This document shows, piece by piece, positions 26,893 through 35,128 of a stretch of 64,000 nt of DNA. The position numbers and the translations under genes were made by a program. Origin of the DNA: Ralstonia sp. UNC404CL21Col (GTDB lineage Bacteria > Pseudomonadota > Gammaproteobacteria > Burkholderiales > Burkholderiaceae); the NCBI RefSeq assembly GCF_000620465.1, contig NZ_KK211140.1, forward strand, positions 1,119,964 through 1,183,963. The letters run 5' to 3'. The number at the start of each line of letters is the position of its first letter. Within the stretch, counting starts at the first letter, position 1. Below the pieces are notes generated by a model that was given only the letters and a program-made list of their open reading frames with translations, had not been told where the DNA came from and ran no database searches.

Positions 26893-26973
26893 GTTTTCCA
26901 GGTATCAGAAGAACAGCTATCAACGTGGAAACCAGATTACGCAGCCCGATTTACTGCGTCCAACACCGATTTA

Positions 26974-26999
26974 GTATCAGTTTCATACCTGAAAGGTAT
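26974..26999. promoter_or_regulatory. BenM/CatM-type operator, ATAC-N7-GTAT with adjoining half-site
   Basis: ATACCTGAAAGGTAT (26985-26999) is a perfect match to the ATAC-N7-GTAT binding site known for BenM and CatM, and also a 6-bp inverted repeat. Another GTAT lies at 26974-26977, again 7 bases from the ATAC, so three half-sites are evenly spaced. A further GTAT is at 26902-26905, near the catB start. The main site ends 4 bp before the regulator's ATG, which fits autorepression. Confidence 0.85.
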
Positions 27000-27003
27000 A
27001 AAA

Positions 27004-27915
27004 ATGGAGCTGCGTCACCTGCGCTATTTCGTTGCCGTTGCTGAAGAGCTGAACTTCACGCGCGCCGCAGAACGGCTGCACATCGCGCAGCCGCCGCTCT
27101 CGCGGCAGATTCAGCAGTTGGAAGAGGAAGTGGGCGTGCTGCTGTTCGAGCGCGGCAGCCGCCCCCTCAAGTTGACCGAAGCGGGCCGCTTTTTTCACGC
27201 GCATGCGCGGCAATTGCTGGCGCAGACGGCAGAACTTGCGTCGATGACGCAACGCGTCGGCCAGATCGAGCGACGCATGTCGGTCGGCTTCGTGGCTTCA
27301 ACGCTGTACGGGATGTTGCCGAAGGTCATCCGGCGCTTTCGGGCGGAGTACCCGATGGTCGATCTGACGATGCACGAAATGACGACGATGGACCAGATCC
27401 AGGCGCTCAAGGACGGCCGCATCGACGTCGGTTTCGGCCGCATCCGTTACGAAGACCCGAACGTGCGGCGGATCCTCCTGCGTGATGAACGACTGATCGT
27501 CGCGCTGCCCTCAGGCCATGCGCTGCTGGACGGCAGGACAACCGCCTCGCTGCGTGACCTTGTCGGCGACACGCTGATCATTTACCCGCGCACACCGCGC
27601 CCGAGTTATGCGGACCAGGTGCTCGCCCTCTTCCACGATCGCGCGCTGGAACCCAGCAAGATTTACGAGGCACGGGAATTGCAAATCGCCTTGGGGCTGG
27701 TGGCTGCGGGCGAAGGCGTATCGGTGGTGCCGCGCAGTGTGGCGGGCCTGCGGCGCGAAGATGTCTGCTACATGGAACTCGACGATCCGCAATTGGTCTC
27801 GCCCATCATCTTCAGCACGCGCCTGCTCGACGAGTCTGAAGACATCCGCGCCATGCTGGCGCTGACGTATCGGTTGTACGACGAGCAGAAGATTCCGTAT
27901 TACGCACCCTCGTAA
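27004..27915 (+). CDS. catR: LysR-family regulator of the cat-ben operon (BenM/CatM/CatR-like)
   Basis: Regulator of 303 residues. The N-terminus MELRHLRYFVAVAEELNFTRAAERLHIAQPPLS... has the BenM/CatM/CatR pattern, and the DNA-contact helix reads IAQPPLSRQIQQLE. The effector domain keeps the SVGFVAST strand and the FGRIRYEDP loop of muconate-responsive members. It is divergent from catB, with its own operator just upstream, so it should activate catBCA-benABCD with cis,cis-muconate. Whether it also senses benzoate, as BenM does, cannot be told. The only ribosome-site candidate, AAAGGT, lies within the operator. Confidence 0.9.
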   Translation: MELRHLRYFVAVAEELNFTRAAERLHIAQPPLSRQIQQLEEEVGVLLFERGSRPLKLTEAGRFFHAHARQLLAQTAELASMTQRVGQIERRMSVGFVASTLYGMLPKVIRRFRAEYPMVDLTMHEMTTMDQIQALKDGRIDVGFGRIRYEDPNVRRILLRDERLIVALPSGHALLDGRTTASLRDLVGDTLIIYPRTPRPSYADQVLALFHDRALEPSKIYEARELQIALGLVAAGEGVSVVPRSVAGLRREDVCYMELDDPQLVSPIIFSTRLLDESEDIRAMLALTYRLYDEQKIPYYAPS

Positions 27916-28018
27916 GGCTTGCAACGGCGGCCCCAAAGTTACAAGCCGCTGGACACGACGGCCGCATGGGCTAGATTGAAGCAAGGCGCCCGTTCGCCTG
28001 CGATTGGAGCGCAAGCGA

Positions 28019-31000
28019 GTGAAAAGAATACGCCGCCCCATCATCATCAAGTTGGCCCTCGTCGTGGCGCTGGTGCTTGCGGTGGCCGCCTTGCTTGTCG
28101 CTCACGAATTCCGCACCTCCGCCTGGCAGGCCCGCTACTTCGCGCACCTGGCGCAATCGCAAACCTTTCCCGTCAAGCCGGGGCCGAACACGTCGGCCCG
28201 CTATCCGAACTCCGGCCCTTACGACGAGCGGCTCGGCTATCACGACCTCCCCACGTTTCTGGACCGCCTGCGCTCGCGCGGCTACATCGTCGCGCAGCAG
28301 GCCGTGCCATCCAAAGAGATGGTCGCGCGCATGGACAGCGGCATGAACCCGCCCTATCGCGAGAAGGACCAGGCCGGCCTGGAGCTGCTCGACGACGACG
28401 GCCGCCCGATCTACCGCGTGCGACACCCTGAACGCGTATATGACAGTTTTGCGTCGGTGCCGCCGCTGCTGGTGAACTCGCTGCTGGCGATTGAAAACCG
28501 CACGCTGCTGCAGACCGAGTACCCGAAGCGCAATCCGGCCGTGGAGTGGTCGCGCCTCGCGCGTGCGGTGTGGGACCGCGCCCTGCATGTCGTCAATCCG
28601 GCGCATGAATCGCCCGGCGGCAGCACGCTCGCCACGCAGATCGAAAAGTATCGCCACTCGCCCGAAGGCCGCACCGAATCGCCCAGCGAAAAGCTGCGTC
28701 AGATGTTCTCCGCATCTGCCCGCGCCTACCTGAACGGCGAAGACACCACTGCCGCCCGCCATCAACTCGCGGTCGATTACCTGAACACCGTTCCGCTGGG
28801 CGCGCGCGCCGGCTTTGGCGAGATTCAGGGCATTGGCGATGCGCTGTGGGTCTGGTACGGGCGCGACTTCGCCCAGGTGAATGCGCTGCTCGCGGCTCAA
28901 TCGACGGCGCCCCTCCCAGACCGTGCGCTGGCTTACAAGGAGGCGTTGAGCCTGCTCGTCTCGCAGCGGCGGCCTTCGTATTACCTCGAGAATCTCGATG
29001 AACTGGAAACGTTGACCAACGCCTACCTGCGTGTGCTGGCGGCCTCCGGCGTGATCCCGCCCGCGCTGCGCGATGCGGCGATTGCGCAATCGCTCAAGCA
29101 GCAGGCGCTGAACACGCGCGTGCCGCCTCCGCCGCTGGAGCACAAAGGCACAAACGCCGTACGCGTGAATCTGGCGGGCATGCTCGGCATCTCGCGCATG
29201 TATGCGCTCGACCGGCTCGACCTGACCGCCAGCAGCACGCTCGATGCGCCGTTGCAGCGCGATGTTTCCGCCGAACTGCGCAAGCTGCGCGACCCGGCCA
29301 ACGCCAAGGCCGCCGGCCTCGTCGGCGACATGATGCTGGAGCGCGGCGACCCGCGCGGCGTGACCTACAGCTTCACGCTCTACGAACGCGCGCCGGGTGG
29401 CAACCGCGTGCTGGTGCAAGCCGATACGTTCGACAAGCCCTTCGACATCAACGAAGGCGTCAAGCTCGATCTGGGCTCCACGGCCAAGCTGCGCACGCTC
29501 GTGACGTATCTGCAGATCGTGGCCGAGTTGCACAAGCGCTACGCCGATCAACCTGTGGCGGCGCTGCGCAAGGTCAATATTCCCGTGCAGAACCCGATCG
29601 AGCGCTGGGCCGTCGATTACCTCGCCCACACGCAAGACCGCTCGCTCGCGGCGATGCTCGATGCATCGATGGAGCGCAAATACTCCGGCAACGCCGGCGA
29701 GTGGTTTGCCACCGGCGGCGGCATGCAGAGTTTCGAAAACTTCGAGAAATGGGAAGGCACTCAAAACTTCACGGTGCGCGAGGGGCTCAAGCACTCCGTC
29801 AACCTCGTCTTCGTCCGGATCATGCGCGACATCTCGCGCTACTTTCAGCACCAGTTGCCCAATGCCGGCGCCGAGGCGCTGACCAATCCGGAGTCTCCGC
29901 AGCGGCAGATTTACCTGCGGCGCTTTGCCGATCGCGAAGGCAAGCTCTTCATGGGCCGTTTCTACGCCAAGTACAAAGGCAAGACCGACCAGGAGCGCGA
30001 AGCCATCCTGGTGCAAAGCACGCGCGCGACGCCGGTGCGGCTGGCCACGATCTATCGCAGCATCGACCCCGAAGCCGGCCCCGGCAAACTCGCCGCGTTC
30101 ATCCGCAGCTACCTGCCCGGCGCAAAGCTGGATGAGGCGGAACTCACCAACCTGTATGAGAAGTATTCCGTCCAGCGCTTCGATCTTGCCGACCGCGGCT
30201 ACATCGCCAAGCTGCATCCGCTGGAGCTGTGGCTGGTGGCGTATCTGCGCACCCATCCGCAAGCCACGCTCGCGCAGGTGAACGAGGCCAGCGCCGATGA
30301 GCGCTTGTCCGTCTACAAATGGCTGCTGCAATCGCACCGCAAGGGCGCGCAAGACAAGCGCATCAAGCAGATGCTGGAGATCGAAGCGTTCCAGCAGATT
30401 CACGCCATGTGGAAGCGGCTGGGGTATCCGTTCGAATCGCTGGTGCCGTCATACGGAACCGCCATCGGCGCGTCGGCAGACCGGCCGGCATCGCTGGCGG
30501 AGCTGATGGGCATCATCGAAAACGACGGCATCCGCCTGCCCAGCGTGCGCATCGACCGTCTGCGCTTTGCCGCCAACACCCCTTACGAAGTCATGCTCTG
30601 CCGCGATCCCAACGCCGGAGAACGCGTGCTGCCGCCCGAGATTCCGCCCCTGGTCAAATCCGCGCTGGCCGGCGTCGTCGAAGGCGGCACCGCCAAGCGC
30701 ATCTCCGGCACGTTCGTCCAGAAGGACGGCAAACCCATCGCCATCGGCGGCAAAACCGGCACCGGCGACAACCGCTTCAAAACCTTCAGCCGCGGCGGCG
30801 GCCTCATCTCAGAACGGGTCGTCAGCCGCTCTGGCGCCTTCGTCTTCTACCTGGGAGACCGCTACTTCGGCACCGTCGTCGCCTACGTGGCCGGCGCCGA
30901 CGCCGCCAAATACAAATTCACCAGCGCACTGACCGTTCAAGTGCTCAAGGTCCTGGCCCCCACGCTGATGAACCACCTGGACCTGCAAGACGAGGCGCCC

Positions 31001-31054
31001 GCCTTCAACTGCAAGATGCCGCAAGCCACAGCGCCGGAACAGAAGCTGGATTGA
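28019..31054 (+). CDS. Class A penicillin-binding protein (GT51 transglycosylase plus transpeptidase)
   Basis: Bifunctional peptidoglycan synthase of about 1011 residues. An N-terminal basic stretch and one membrane helix (residues about 7-30) anchor it. A GT51 domain follows, with IENRTLL where EDxxF is usual and GGSTLATQIEK near residue 199. The transpeptidase motifs are complete: STAK near 487, SVN near 591 and KTGTG near 910. The GTG at 28019 has GGAG 9 bases upstream. A TTG at 28004 is also in frame. It is longer than standard PBP1 proteins, with about 300 residues between SVN and KTG that include Lys-rich helices. No fibronectin or PASTA module is seen. It stands alone. Confidence 0.85.
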   Translation: MKRIRRPIIIKLALVVALVLAVAALLVAHEFRTSAWQARYFAHLAQSQTFPVKPGPNTSARYPNSGPYDERLGYHDLPTFLDRLRSRGYIVAQQAVPSKEMVARMDSGMNPPYREKDQAGLELLDDDGRPIYRVRHPERVYDSFASVPPLLVNSLLAIENRTLLQTEYPKRNPAVEWSRLARAVWDRALHVVNPAHESPGGSTLATQIEKYRHSPEGRTESPSEKLRQMFSASARAYLNGEDTTAARHQLAVDYLNTVPLGARAGFGEIQGIGDALWVWYGRDFAQVNALLAAQSTAPLPDRALAYKEALSLLVSQRRPSYYLENLDELETLTNAYLRVLAASGVIPPALRDAAIAQSLKQQALNTRVPPPPLEHKGTNAVRVNLAGMLGISRMYALDRLDLTASSTLDAPLQRDVSAELRKLRDPANAKAAGLVGDMMLERGDPRGVTYSFTLYERAPGGNRVLVQADTFDKPFDINEGVKLDLGSTAKLRTLVTYLQIVAELHKRYADQPVAALRKVNIPVQNPIERWAVDYLAHTQDRSLAAMLDASMERKYSGNAGEWFATGGGMQSFENFEKWEGTQNFTVREGLKHSVNLVFVRIMRDISRYFQHQLPNAGAEALTNPESPQRQIYLRRFADREGKLFMGRFYAKYKGKTDQEREAILVQSTRATPVRLATIYRSIDPEAGPGKLAAFIRSYLPGAKLDEAELTNLYEKYSVQRFDLADRGYIAKLHPLELWLVAYLRTHPQATLAQVNEASADERLSVYKWLLQSHRKGAQDKRIKQMLEIEAFQQIHAMWKRLGYPFESLVPSYGTAIGASADRPASLAELMGIIENDGIRLPSVRIDRLRFAANTPYEVMLCRDPNAGERVLPPEIPPLVKSALAGVVEGGTAKRISGTFVQKDGKPIAIGGKTGTGDNRFKTFSRGGGLISERVVSRSGAFVFYLGDRYFGTVVAYVAGADAAKYKFTSALTVQVLKVLAPTLMNHLDLQDEAPAFNCKMPQATAPEQKLD

Positions 31055-31119
31055 GCCAAGCCTGCACAACAGACGGCGACAACGCAGGCCGCCAGACGGT
31101 GTGGCCGTACCCTGCCCTA

Positions 31120-31302
31120 GATGGCGCCTTGAATTTCTGTTGCAGGGAGGAAAAAGGAAGGAGGCCTGTCTGAGCGCAGCGAGTTTGCCTCCTTCCCCTC
31201 CCTGCGACATAAATTCAAGGGGAAGTCGCCATCTCGGGCGCGCCTTTCTTTGCTTACCTTTCTTTGGCAAGACAAAGAAAGTAAGTCGTCCCGCCAGGGA
31301 CG
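31120..31302. repeat. Composite intergenic element of three successive hairpins
   Basis: An outer interrupted stem pairs GATGGCG (31120-31126), CTTGAATTT, GCAGGGAGG and AAGGAGGC (31158-31165) with GCCTCCTT (31187-31194), CCTCCCTGC, AAATTCAAG and CGCCATC (31227-31233), around a 21-base loop. A second hairpin pairs CTTTCTTTG (31258-31266) with CAAAGAAAG (31273-31281). A third pairs CGTCCC (31287-31292) with GGGACG (31297-31302). Elements with the CTTTCTTTGGCAAGACAAAG core are familiar in Ralstonia and relatives. It could act as a terminator between the convergent neighbours or be a non-autonomous mobile repeat. Confidence 0.7.
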
Positions 31303-31324
31303 AAACACCCGGCCCACAGCACTC

Positions 31325-32878
31325 TCACCGCAATGACCGCTGCAACCAAATCCCCCCCGCACACCCCAACGCCACCACCGCGCCCCAGGCAAACAAATCC
31401 CCCACCGCCAACAACGTGGCCTGCCGATCAATCTCCGCCGAAATCCGAATCAACTCAGAACCCTGCAACGCATGCGGCCACTGCCAGGCCGGCGTCAGCG
31501 CGCTCACATGCCCGACCAGGTCGGTGCGGTGCTGCGCCTGCCCGCGCTGCAGCAACAACGTCGCCCCCATCGTCCCAAAGGCCTGCGCCCAGGCTCGCAT
31601 GATTCCCTTGAACTGATAGGCATGGCCAAAATCCTTGGCCGGCAGATCCACGTAAGTCAGCCCCGCCACCTGGATCACCACGAACATCCCGACCATGCCT
31701 TCGATCATGAACCCCGGCGCTACCGCCGCCACCGACGCGCCCGGCATGGCCACATGCGACATCCACAGCAGCGCAGTCGCCATCAGCACAAAACCGATGG
31801 AAATCAACACGCGCTTGGTCGGCAGCACATTGGTCAGCTGAAAGTTCAGGATGCCTAGCGCCACCGTCACCAAGCCGCCCAGGCTCATCAGCTGCGCGGT
31901 GGTTTCGTAGCGAAAGCCCAGACCGTTCTGCAGCAGGCTCGACGAGAGAAAGCCCCAGGCGCTCGCAAACATGTAATAGATGGCGTAGAACACCATGCCC
32001 ATCAGGAAGCGCCGCTGCAGCGTGGCCCGCAAGTCCACCCACGGCAACGGATGGCCCGTCTGGCGAATGCCGACCCAGAGGATGAGCGCCACCACCGCAA
32101 TGATCGGCACCACCTGCGCGGGAGAACCGTCGGGGTGAATGAACCGCGCCTGCTGAAAGCCGTGCAGCGCAATCAGCGCCGCCAGCCCAAACGCGATGGC
32201 CGAGGGCCAGTCGAGCGAGGCGAAATCGCCCTTGCGCTCGTGCATCTGCGGATGCGGATAGAACGCCGCCACCAGCCCACACACCACCACGGCCACCAGC
32301 AACTGCGCGACGAAGATGGCGCGCCAGCCGAATTGTTCGGTGAGCGCCGCCGACAGCATCGGCGACACGCAACTCAGCCCGAAGATGCCGTAGATCATGC
32401 CCTTCATCATCGTCCGGCGTTCGTGCGCGGGGCTGTGCTGCACAAAGATGCGTGAAGTCGACAACATCGGGCCGCCGCCGAACCCCTGCACCGCCCGGCC
32501 GACAATCAGCATCGTGCCGCCCTCGGCCGCGGCGCACATCAGCGTGCCGGCAATGAACACCAGCAGCGACAGCAGCGTGTGCCTGCGATACGTCATGTGA
32601 TCGGCCAGCCGGCCCATCACCAGAATCGCCAGGCTGGCCGCGGCCGCATACGCCGTCACGGCCCAGAGATACACATCCTGCGACGCCAGCACCCCACCTT
32701 CGATATGCGGTCCGGCAATCGAAAACATCAGGTTGGACATGTAGTCCACGCCCGTCGCCAGGCCGATCACCATGCCCACCATGCGCAGTTCCATCCGGCT
32801 GCCGACGGTCGACTCGGCAGCGGGTTTGCGTGGTGCAGGCGGTGGAGAAACCGTGTGGTCTGTGCTTGGCGTGTTCAT
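31325..32878 (-). CDS. MFS multidrug exporter, DHA2 (EmrB/QacA-like), 14 helices
   Basis: Membrane protein of 517 residues with about 14 hydrophobic helices. The motif-A loop reads GRLADHMTYRRH near residue 88 and the helix-5 motif GIFGLSCVSPMLSAAL near 164. An N-terminal Pro-rich cytosolic leader of about 28 residues precedes helix 1. It is expected to expel lipophilic compounds with proton exchange. The start at 32878 is 64 bp from a divergent LysR gene, the likely regulator. The 3' end points to the hairpin repeat downstream of the penicillin-binding protein gene. Confidence 0.85.
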   Translation of the reverse strand: MNTPSTDHTVSPPPAPRKPAAESTVGSRMELRMVGMVIGLATGVDYMSNLMFSIAGPHIEGGVLASQDVYLWAVTAYAAAASLAILVMGRLADHMTYRRHTLLSLLVFIAGTLMCAAAEGGTMLIVGRAVQGFGGGPMLSTSRIFVQHSPAHERRTMMKGMIYGIFGLSCVSPMLSAALTEQFGWRAIFVAQLLVAVVVCGLVAAFYPHPQMHERKGDFASLDWPSAIAFGLAALIALHGFQQARFIHPDGSPAQVVPIIAVVALILWVGIRQTGHPLPWVDLRATLQRRFLMGMVFYAIYYMFASAWGFLSSSLLQNGLGFRYETTAQLMSLGGLVTVALGILNFQLTNVLPTKRVLISIGFVLMATALLWMSHVAMPGASVAAVAPGFMIEGMVGMFVVIQVAGLTYVDLPAKDFGHAYQFKGIMRAWAQAFGTMGATLLLQRGQAQHRTDLVGHVSALTPAWQWPHALQGSELIRISAEIDRQATLLAVGDLFAWGAVVALGCAGGIWLQRSLR

Positions 32879-32942
32879 GCAGGGATGGTAATTTGCCGCG
32901 AAACCGGCGGAAATCGCCTGCCAACAAATTCATTGTTCAATT

Positions 32943-33908
32943 ATGCGAACGACCGACTGGAACGACTGGGACACTTTTTGCACCGTGGCCACGCTCGGCA
33001 GCTTCACGCGCGCGGCCGATCGGCTGGGGTTGCCCAAGTCGTCGGTCAGCACAGCGGTGTCGCGGTTGGAAGGCAAGATGGGCGTACGCCTGTTCGAGCG
33101 CAGCACGCGCCGCCTGCGCCTGACCGACGCCGGCGAAGCCCTGCTGCGCGACGCCGGACCATTGTTCCAGCGGCTGCGCGAAGTTTCGGAAGACGCCGCA
33201 GCGACGTTCCAGTCGCCCGCCGGCACATTGCGCATCGCCATGCCCTACGAATTCGCCGCCCGGCAGCTCGCCGAAGTGGTGCTGGAAGTCATGCGCGAGC
33301 ACACCAGCCTGCGCATCGAAGTGGACGTTGCGCCGCGTCAGATCGACCCGCTCGCCCAGGGCTACGACATCATGCTGACCGTGCCGCGCGGGCCGCTGCC
33401 TGATTCCGGCCTCGTCGCCCAGCGCGTCTTCGATCTGCGCCGCGCGGTGGTCGTCGCCCCACAATTGCTGGAACGCCTCGGGCCGCTGACGCACCCAGAT
33501 CAGCTCGCCGACTGGCCCTGCCTCGGCACCTCCAACGAAGCCGAATGGCAGTTCCGCACGCCCGGCGGCGAAACGATCAACCTGCCGCTCGACTTCCGCA
33601 TGCGCACCTCCAATAGCGAATTGCGCATGCAGGCCGCCATTGCCGGCCTGGGCGTTGCGCGCATCACGTCCGTGTTCGCAACCGAGCTGATCGCTTCGGG
33701 CACGCTGCAAGAGGTGCTGACCGATTTCCAATCTCCGCCGATGCGCGTGTATGCCGTCTTCCCGGGCCGTCGCCTGATGCCCGCCAAGGTCAAGGTTTTC
33801 ATGGATGCCCTGCACCGCCGCATAGAGCATTCCCGCCAGCACACCGACATGCGGCCCACCTTCGTAGACGAGGCCGCGGCATCCTGGCCGCCCGAATCGC
33901 TGCTCTGA
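32943..33908 (+). CDS. LysR-family transcriptional regulator (DhcR/PtxR-like group)
   Basis: Regulator of 321 residues. The helix-turn-helix is in residues 1-65 (TVATLGSFTRAADRLGLPKSSVSTAVSRLE), and TRRLRLTDAGEALL closes the wing. The effector domain follows, with about 25 extra residues at the C-terminus. Its ATG lies 64 bp from the divergent exporter. The inverted repeat AACAA-ATTCA-TTGTT (32923-32937) ends 5 bp before the ATG and may be its operator. creA follows 32 bp downstream and could be cotranscribed. Confidence 0.87.
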   Translation: MRTTDWNDWDTFCTVATLGSFTRAADRLGLPKSSVSTAVSRLEGKMGVRLFERSTRRLRLTDAGEALLRDAGPLFQRLREVSEDAAATFQSPAGTLRIAMPYEFAARQLAEVVLEVMREHTSLRIEVDVAPRQIDPLAQGYDIMLTVPRGPLPDSGLVAQRVFDLRRAVVVAPQLLERLGPLTHPDQLADWPCLGTSNEAEWQFRTPGGETINLPLDFRMRTSNSELRMQAAIAGLGVARITSVFATELIASGTLQEVLTDFQSPPMRVYAVFPGRRLMPAKVKVFMDALHRRIEHSRQHTDMRPTFVDEAAASWPPESLL

Positions 33909-33940
33909 CTGACAAACCCTCTTTTTACCAACGCAAAGCC

Positions 33941-34420
33941 ATGCGCCCGTTCACCAAATTCCCCCTCTTGATTGCCGCGCTCGCTCTGAGCACTGTCGGA
34001 TGCTCCCGCGCCGAGGACATCGGCAGCGTCAGCACCAATTTCCGCATCACCGGCTCCGACAAGATCGTCATCGAAGCCTTTGACGACCCGCTCGTGCAGG
34101 GCGTGACCTGCTATGTCTCGCGGGCCCGCACCGGCGGCATCAAGGGGACGCTGGGCGTGGCCGAAGACGTGAGCGAGGCCGCGGTGGCCTGCCGACAGGT
34201 CGGCGAGATCAGCTTCGCCAAGCCGCTGCCCCAGCAGGACGACATGTTCACGCAGCGCTTGTCGCTCGTCTTCAAGACGCTGCACGTGGTGCGCACGGTC
34301 GACCGCAAACGCAATGTGCTGGTCTATCTGACGTATTCGGACAAGGTCATTTCGGGCAGCCCGAAGAACAGCGTGACGGCGGTGCCGATCCCGGCCAGCC
34401 AGCCCATTCCAGTCAAATAA
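33941..34420 (+). CDS. creA: CreA family protein
   Basis: Exported protein of 159 residues. The N-terminal signal ends with a lipobox-like TVGCS near residue 21, so it may be lipid-anchored or periplasmic. The mature part has the CreA signatures: IGSVSTNFRITGSDKIVIEAFDDP split over residues 26-49, VTCYVSRARTGGIKG and FKTLHVVRTVDRKRNVLVYL. CreA is encoded in the E. coli creABCD locus, but its role is unknown and no creBCD genes are here. The stop is 162 bp before the second orphan small gene. Confidence 0.88.
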   Translation: MRPFTKFPLLIAALALSTVGCSRAEDIGSVSTNFRITGSDKIVIEAFDDPLVQGVTCYVSRARTGGIKGTLGVAEDVSEAAVACRQVGEISFAKPLPQQDDMFTQRLSLVFKTLHVVRTVDRKRNVLVYLTYSDKVISGSPKNSVTAVPIPASQPIPVK

Positions 34421-34497
34421 GCGATGTCCGCACCACATTGGTGCGGCGCAACGCAAGCGTGGTGGCGGAGCAACGGGAGACGGCGCAAAAGGGGTGC

Positions 34498-34571
34498 ATA
34501 CGTAAGCCTACGTATGGTGCATTGCATCATCTGGTGTATAGTCAGGGTATTCCCTAACCGGGATTTCCCTA
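34498..34571 (+). promoter_or_regulatory. Patterned promoter: TACGTA palindrome plus tandem GGG-N4-CCCTA operators
   Basis: ATACGTA-AGCC-TACGTAT (34498-34515) is a perfect 7-bp inverted repeat. A -10-like TATAGT is at 34537-34542. AGGGTATTCCCTA (34544-34556) and CGGGATTTCCCTA (34559-34571) then lie side by side, centres 15 bp apart, ending 11 bp before the ATG at 34583. The last two match the paired motif upstream of the small gene at 20499. No good -35 box is seen, so an activator bound near the palindrome is possible. Confidence 0.55.
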
Positions 34572-34582
34572 AGAGGCCAATC

Positions 34583-34759
34583 ATGCAAAACACGAACGAC
34601 CTGAAGCTGACCGATCAACTCGAACGCGAACTGATCGAGCGCGAAATGTCCGAAGGTATCTACTACTATCGCCGTCCGAGCGGCCAATCGTTCTCGTTCG
34701 CCCAGTTCTTCTCGGCAATCGCGAACCTGTTCGGCACGCAACGCACCGCCAAGGCCTAA
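34583..34759 (+). CDS. Orphan small protein, 58 residues, unknown function
   Basis: Short gene with AAGAGG, a ribosome site, 6 bases before the ATG at 34583. The N-terminal half is acidic and helical (LTDQLERELIEREMSEG). A YYYRRPSGQS turn follows, then an amphipathic aromatic helix (FAQFFSAIANLFG) that could touch membrane. It has no Cys and no signal peptide. It is not similar to the 55-residue protein at 20499, yet shares its promoter pattern, and each stands alone. I do not recognise the family. Confidence 0.7.
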   Translation: MQNTNDLKLTDQLERELIEREMSEGIYYYRRPSGQSFSFAQFFSAIANLFGTQRTAKA

Positions 34760-35128
34760 CCCGCCGCGCTATTGTCGATGGGCGTGTGCCCAAGCTAGCT
34801 GTATATAGCAATCGTAGTTTCAGTAGCACCGTGCGCCGGCCGTGTGTCATCACACCCGCCGCCACACCCGCCAGGTCATGACCGCCTGGTGCCAATCGAG
34901 GGCCGGATTCCGGCCCTTTGTCATTTCTGCGGCATTTGTATGGGTTGTTGCATGCCGCAGCATCGCCCTGACGCCTCCGACGCTCTGGCCGCCCAGCGGT
35001 TGTCTTCTGTTTAGCCTGTGCTTTACTGAGTAAAGCCGCGACCACCGATATCCAGACCACGCGCACGTCTTCACAGCCAGGGAGACGCACAGCATGGCAC
35101 CCGGCGCCCATCCCCCAAGGAGACTCCC
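34760..35128. other. Intergenic region upstream of the molybdenum hydroxylase operon
   Basis: No gene is supported here. The region holds a short inverted repeat (GTGTG-TCAT-CACAC near 34841), a second imperfect one (CCAGG...CCTGG near 34871-34889), a terminator-like hairpin (34899-34917) and then the presumed promoter of the operon. CTTTACTGAGTAAAG (35020-35034), with 7-bp arms, may be an operator. Confidence 0.45.
34899..34926 (+). terminator. Terminator-like hairpin
   Basis: AGGGCCGG (34899-34906), loop ATT, CCGGCCCT (34910-34917), then TTTGTCATTT. The stem is strong but the T run is broken, so termination may be partial. It lies 140 bp after the small gene's stop. Confidence 0.5.

Noticed and set aside
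28004-28018. TTG at 28004 as start of the penicillin-binding protein
   Set aside because: The GTG at 28019 has GGAG at good spacing. The TTG overlaps that ribosome site. It is not fully excluded.
27971-30403. Open frame of 810 codons antisense to the penicillin-binding protein gene
   Set aside because: It mirrors the codon pattern of the real gene in GC-rich DNA, is rich in His, Arg and Gln without domain motifs, and has no ribosome site.
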